NCBI GenBank assembly: GCA_044228435.1
Contig: JBGAUW010000016.1
Span: 70,578 to 134,577 of the forward strand
Source of the DNA: Bog-950 sp044228435
Lineage (GTDB): Bacteria > Bacteroidota > Bacteroidia > Chitinophagales > LD1
DNA: 64,000 nt
Direction of reading: 5' to 3'
The position numbers and the translations under genes were made by a program. The notes beneath the pieces were generated by a model. The model did not search any database and was not told the DNA's origin. It saw only the letters and a program-made list of their open reading frames with translations. Positions 61,901 through 64,000 of the stretch are shown here, piece after piece. How positions within the stretch are numbered: the first letter of the stretch is position 1; every line of letters begins with the position of its first letter.

Positions 61901-64000
61901 TACCCTCAAAGGAACGTATGGCAGTCCTTCAACCACTATTACTTACAATAATGTAGAACTTAATGCTACCGGTGCCAACATTGCTGCGGGTGGTGCCAAC
62001 GTTTTGGCTAGTGCAGGCTTTAATGTAAATGGAGTTATGAATGTGAATAGCCCTGCCTGTTTCCAGTTAGCTTCTACACATACTATTGCGGGCACAGGCT
62101 CATTTAATGTATTAGCCGGTGCCACCTTTAAATATGGCGGTACCATTGCTGCAACCGGTGCAACAGGAAATATTCAAACCGCCAGCCGCAATTTTGCTGC
62201 TACTGCCAGCTATGGCTTTGTAGGCAGTGTAAATCAAACTGCCGGAACTGGTCTTCCTGCCCAAATGGTTAATATGTATTTGGATAAAACTGCAGCTTCT
62301 AACACGGTTACATTATCTCAATCAACTACTGTAAACAACTCATTAGTGTTCTATAAAGGAATATTGGTTACCGGTACCAGCAAGGTAAGTGTTGCCGCCG
62401 CTGCAACGGTTTCAGGTGCTTCTGCTGCTAATGGCTGGGTTAACGGAAACCTGGAGAAGTTTATTGCGGCTTCAACCGCAGCTAAGTCATTCGAAATTGG
62501 CGATGCAGCCAGTTATACTTCTGCCGACCTTATTTTTGCAGGCACTACAAACGGCACTGGTAGCCTTACAGCCTTTACTGTAGGCGCCGACCATCCGCAA
62601 ATAGCCTCATCTAGTATCAACGCGTCAAAAAGTGTAAACCGATATTGGAGTATTGTAAATAGTGGTGTTACAGGCTTTACAAGCTACGATGGTACCTTCA
62701 ATTTTGTAACTTCGGATATTGATGCCGGTTCGGTAGGCAATACTGCCAGCTTTGCAATTGCAAAATATATTAACCCAACCTGGGCTTCGGGTACTGTGGG
62801 CACAAGAACACCAACCAGTACGCAAATTACCGGTGCCACTACCTTTGGCGAATATCAAATTGGCGAAACCGTTTCAGGCTATGTTTGGACGGGCGCCTCA
62901 ACCGTAGACAACAACTGGACGACCGCCACCAACTGGAACATAGGCGTGCCTGTTAACGGCTGCGCTACCAATGTAGTAATACCAAGCGGCACACCGCGCA
63001 ACCCGGTATTAACCGGTGCGGTAAGCGTAGGCGACATTACCCTTGGCGACAGCAAAACGCTGGACTTAGGTTCGAACAACATTACAGCCTGCGGCAACTG
63101 GACCGGTGGTAGTACTACGGCATCTTCAGTAATAGGTGCGGGTAAAGTAATCCTAACCGGCGCTACCGCCCAAACACTCAGCGGCCGCACAGCCTTTACC
63201 ACCCTTCACCTTGCTAAAACCACCGGCACCACCGCCACCATGCAATCGGGTAGCGCCTTCGATATAAACACCGCTGTAGAATTAGAAAGCGGCACCCTTG
63301 CCACCGGCAGCGGCACCCTTACATTCAAAAGCACATCTACTACCCAAATTGCAGTGTTGGATAACTTTACCAGTGGCTACACCGGAACTATTACCGGCAA
63401 CATTACAGCTGAGCGTTACTACAGCACTACCGGTGTTACTAACCAGCACTACATGGGTAGCCCGGTAAGCACCACTCTTGCACAATTTGGCGCAGGCAGC
63501 AGCAGCGGCTTTGTAACCCCTAAACCAACCTGCGATGAAACTGCATTGGCCTCTACCTCGGTATATGGCAGCGTATTCAGCTACGACCAATCTAATGGCA
63601 GCAGCTGCTCACTGGCCGGCTGGAAAGTAGAAGCAGGCAGCACAGCAGCCACAGCAGCCAAAGGCTTCTCGGTTACTAAAACAGGCAGCAACGTATTAAG
63701 CGTAAGCGGAGCGCCCAACACAGCAGCCAGCTACGGCCAAAGCGGCACTAACGCCGGCTGGACTAACAGCAGCTTACAGGGCCGCCCAATGACTGCCGGC
63801 TGGGTATTGGTTAGTAACCCATACCTTGCTTACTTAGACTTTACTACACAGGGTGCACCAACCAACTTTACCAGCGAGGTAAAAGTATGGCGCACTACAG
63901 GAGCCTTTGCAGGCAGCTACCAGGATTTACAGCCCGGTGAAATGATAGCACCATTCCAGGGCTTCTTTGTACACAGCACCGCAACCGGCAGCTACCCAAT
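55938..64000 (+). CDS. Second giant modular surface protein (3' end outside window)
   Basis: An open frame of 2,687 codons without a stop, running off the right edge. Signal peptide MKKALRILALLAFVLLVNTQ... ending VWAQ (residues 1-24). Then an anchor/Fn3-like part; two copies of a domain beginning (A/T)TTAFTTTYGT or ASAFTTTYGT and containing TAPTGFEVS (about 56845-57180 and 58180-58505); YDG/MBG-type repeats such as NKVYNQSAAVTV, KPYDATNAATITG and SKTYGTALTLG; a long Asn/Thr/Ser-rich beta-rich region with GTVELNAAADQVL-type repeats; and the module shared with the preceding giant gene from 62886. A PKD and T9SS domain are expected beyond the edge by analogy, but not seen. Confidence 0.92.
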   Translation, partial: MKKALRILALLAFVLLVNTQVWAQTTLVTYTFDGSGLTGSTNVTSASGVSPTMTASVAASYFQGNPTSGMAASFATSGATKYLELTMTTTGYSNIKVSFDGRSSSAGSIWNVSGDPTGGTTIASTGVSLTCNNGSYASLASTALSATGAYDNKSSVRLRFICGGTSATMRIDNIIITGTAQATGVSFTSTTSSGTNVDWTNGTGAKRAVFMALASTGSAAPVINTTYTANTAYGSGSQIGSTGWYCIFNGTTHASGVTVSNLAGSSTYRVMVCEYDGAAAAEKYNYYDLGTNNPANVTTLSASGPGITGAATTTAFTTTYGTVSAAQTFTVGGTNLTANLIATAPTGFEVSDNGTTYGGTATFAQSSGTASGTLYLRLKADASAGSYNSQNVVLSSTGATSQNITTPASGNVVNTKTLTITGVTASNKVYNQSAAVTVNGTAAYSGLANSESFAVTSSGTFVFPDANVGTNKTLTGLTYNAPSANYTVTQPTVTASITAVNLTTTGAVAQDKPYDATNAATITGTTLVGVLSGDNVTVGGGGTFASVNVGTNIPVTAALTLGGTHGGNYTLTQPTGLTANITAAPVALGNYLFTGTSCASYGATGVPANISFNNIAPTGITCNSNVANAFSGNTTWPGSFSTAKYLEFTITINSGYQLLASSLVMDVWRSSAGATNYAVRSSVDSYAADIATGTASTTPTTKTITLGSPTYEGLTSSITFRIYGWGGTSGDWRLDNITLNGIVDALATPVLNGAATASAFTTTYGTASTAQSFAISGSSLSSSITATAPTGFEVSSDGTTYGATATYPQSGGTATGTVYVRLKANAAVGTSIYNGQNVAISSGVTTINITTAASGNQVSAKALDVTASAQSKTYGTALTLGAGQTTFTSSGIANSETIGSVTLASTGAVATAAPGGYNIVPSLATGGTFTASNYSINYINGTLTVNKATPTITVTGSSSYAITGSAVGPNTYSAPAVGGGAAPSGTVTFSYVGTGGTTYGPSATRPSAIGTYTATASIAADVNYNSATSAAFAFSITGSANSDIVYNSASSASQNQDIDYTAYQAATITNTLANNANGSIGVMGFTLRDGGAATDADNNATTLTDISFSVTNVANIRSAAIFNGNSLIAAVAVNGTSPITFTGLSVVCPDDQTLALNLRVTFNTTVTDKQKMVFTVSSATALSSGSVFAAANAGAAQSDNVTAAVNRIAVSASKLVFVQGPSNTGANAAMSPSVTVKASDANGNTDIDYTGTVTITSTGTLSGTSTNTAALSSGLATFSNIVHSTAGTSLTLTASLSPLTSTGASSTFDITSIVYANNDWRSLTPGTWTSTSGAGTATWERYSGGTWSPATGTSPTGTANVYIAHNIQIPTAGGSYGGASITILPGATLTWGSSSPWTAKNMHIYSTATLQIDTRFTMDAAGTFEVEDAGLVNFNYSGYSTTNLSSSLWNGTEDFHPNSVFTIQDFSSASADLFIPVASDITANAYNGYTACFGNLVFNSGTSGTFTLLSDAFNKNLTHNDLIFKSPSGSSTSTMRMNTTGYTVGIGGNLIMDASLVRSLSCLNVVATATINIKKNLINNSSASFTVLNNTGSSSVTINIDSNLTVPNSGTVNMNGASGTSTATSVINVKGDVAFGTGATLTSTATSNSAVNFSGTGDGLTAATTQTVDIASTAATRNQYVDFTVKSGAYVQLLNSNLDLGKNSSVTVANGGTLDFSFNGTTALNLTSYSTGTNFTSATGSTLKITSPNGCNNTSGTVGNVQTTNAPTYNQTATFWFMGKANQITGTIFGAGGSADRIIYVKLLDNTITLSPVVPVTIGGGGKVEVQKGIVVNTPAADFIGGTGKLIMSDGVYQNSETASIVPILGGSSTSNYTLTGGTVELNAAADQVLRGGVDYYNLTFSNSGTKTLSSALPANSLNELVTIKDAAILDVENKEFSGDAGLTMLNTSRFRLSMLNTTLPQLTGINAPYILTGGTVELYGSSSVQTHTLKGTYGSPSTTITYNNVELNATGANIAAGGANVLASAGFNVNGVMNVNSPACFQLASTHTIAGTGSFNVLAGATFKYGGTIAATGATGNIQTASRNFAATASYGFVGSVNQTAGTGLPAQMVNMYLDKTAASNTVTLSQSTTVNNSLVFYKGILVTGTSKVSVAAAATVSGASAANGWVNGNLEKFIAASTAAKSFEIGDAASYTSADLIFAGTTNGTGSLTAFTVGADHPQIASSSINASKSVNRYWSIVNSGVTGFTSYDGTFNFVTSDIDAGSVGNTASFAIAKYINPTWASGTVGTRTPTSTQITGATTFGEYQIGETVSGYVWTGASTVDNNWTTATNWNIGVPVNGCATNVVIPSGTPRNPVLTGAVSVGDITLGDSKTLDLGSNNITACGNWTGGSTTASSVIGAGKVILTGATAQTLSGRTAFTTLHLAKTTGTTATMQSGSAFDINTAVELESGTLATGSGTLTFKSTSTTQIAVLDNFTSGYTGTITGNITAERYYSTTGVTNQHYMGSPVSTTLAQFGAGSSSGFVTPKPTCDETALASTSVYGSVFSYDQSNGSSCSLAGWKVEAGSTAATAAKGFSVTKTGSNVLSVSGAPNTAASYGQSGTNAGWTNSSLQGRPMTAGWVLVSNPYLAYLDFTTQGAPTNFTSEVKVWRTTGAFAGSYQDLQPGEMIAPFQGFFVHSTATGSYP
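62886..64000 (+). repeat. Shared surface module, copy 2 (truncated by window end)
   Basis: Same sequence as 53250-54364 without indels. Most differences are third-position changes; they cluster around the equivalents of 53735-53760 and 53830-53842, leaving long identical runs elsewhere. Confidence 0.9.

Noticed and set aside
56386..62583. A series of + strand ORFs (56386, 58192, 58909, 59386, 59881, 60367, 60820, 62389), all in one alternative frame
   Set aside because: They are shadows of the second giant gene, whose own frame is open from 55938 to the window end.

Overview
The window is chromosomal DNA from a member of the Bacteroidota, probably near the Chitinophagales/Sphingobacteriales. 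Several signs agree: proteins with C-terminal sorting domains of the type IX secretion system (T9SS), a TonB-dependent receptor paired with a DUF4249 lipoprotein, Bacteroidota-typical families (DUF4294, DUF4249, DUF4412, DUF1573, GxxExxY), bacillithiol synthesis (bshB1), and promoters resembling the Bacteroidota form TTG-N19/20-TAnnTTTG. No rRNA, tRNA, CRISPR array or prophage was found.

Layout. 1-5.2 kb: a galT cut by the window edge, a GT9 glycosyltransferase, a DUF4294 protein, a frameshifted DUF1801 gene and a secreted penicillin-acylase-family hydrolase. 5.3-8.3 kb: a PKD-repeat T9SS surface protein. 8.5-13.6 kb: topoisomerase IV (parE, parC) with a GxxExxY gene lodged between the two genes inside inverted repeats. 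13.8-19.4 kb: a small ORF, an orphan terminase-small-subunit-like ORF, the DUF4249 lipoprotein/TonB receptor pair and a 164-bp palindromic MITE-like element. 19.5-26.6 kb: a Crp-type regulator, a DnaJ membrane protein, two polytopic membrane proteins of surface-polysaccharide type, and an SBBP-repeat T9SS protein. 26.7-40.3 kb: housekeeping genes (lepA, a leucine-dehydrogenase-like gene, nusB, DUF1573, yajC, coaE, purK, purE, a NYN-domain protein), interrupted by a secreted haem-c/copper monooxygenase and a paraoxonase-like lipoprotein. 40.5-43.3 kb: small secreted proteins, bshB1, DUF1569 and DUF4412.

43.6-64.0 kb: two giant secreted-protein genes in tandem on the + strand. The first encodes 3,981 residues. 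The second is open for 2,687 codons and runs off the window. They share a nearly identical, indel-free stretch of at least 1.1 kb at a constant offset of 9,636 bp, while everything upstream of it differs. This looks like a common C-terminal surface module carrying different N-terminal parts, kept alike by duplication or gene conversion.

A second theme is short dispersed repeats. Seven-base-period repeats lie in intergenic DNA and also in frame inside galT and inside the signal-peptide region of the DUF4249 lipoprotein. Palindrome clusters sit between purK and purE and upstream of bshB1, and inverted repeats bound the GxxExxY gene. All identity and spacing values were read by eye; no alignment or database search was run.
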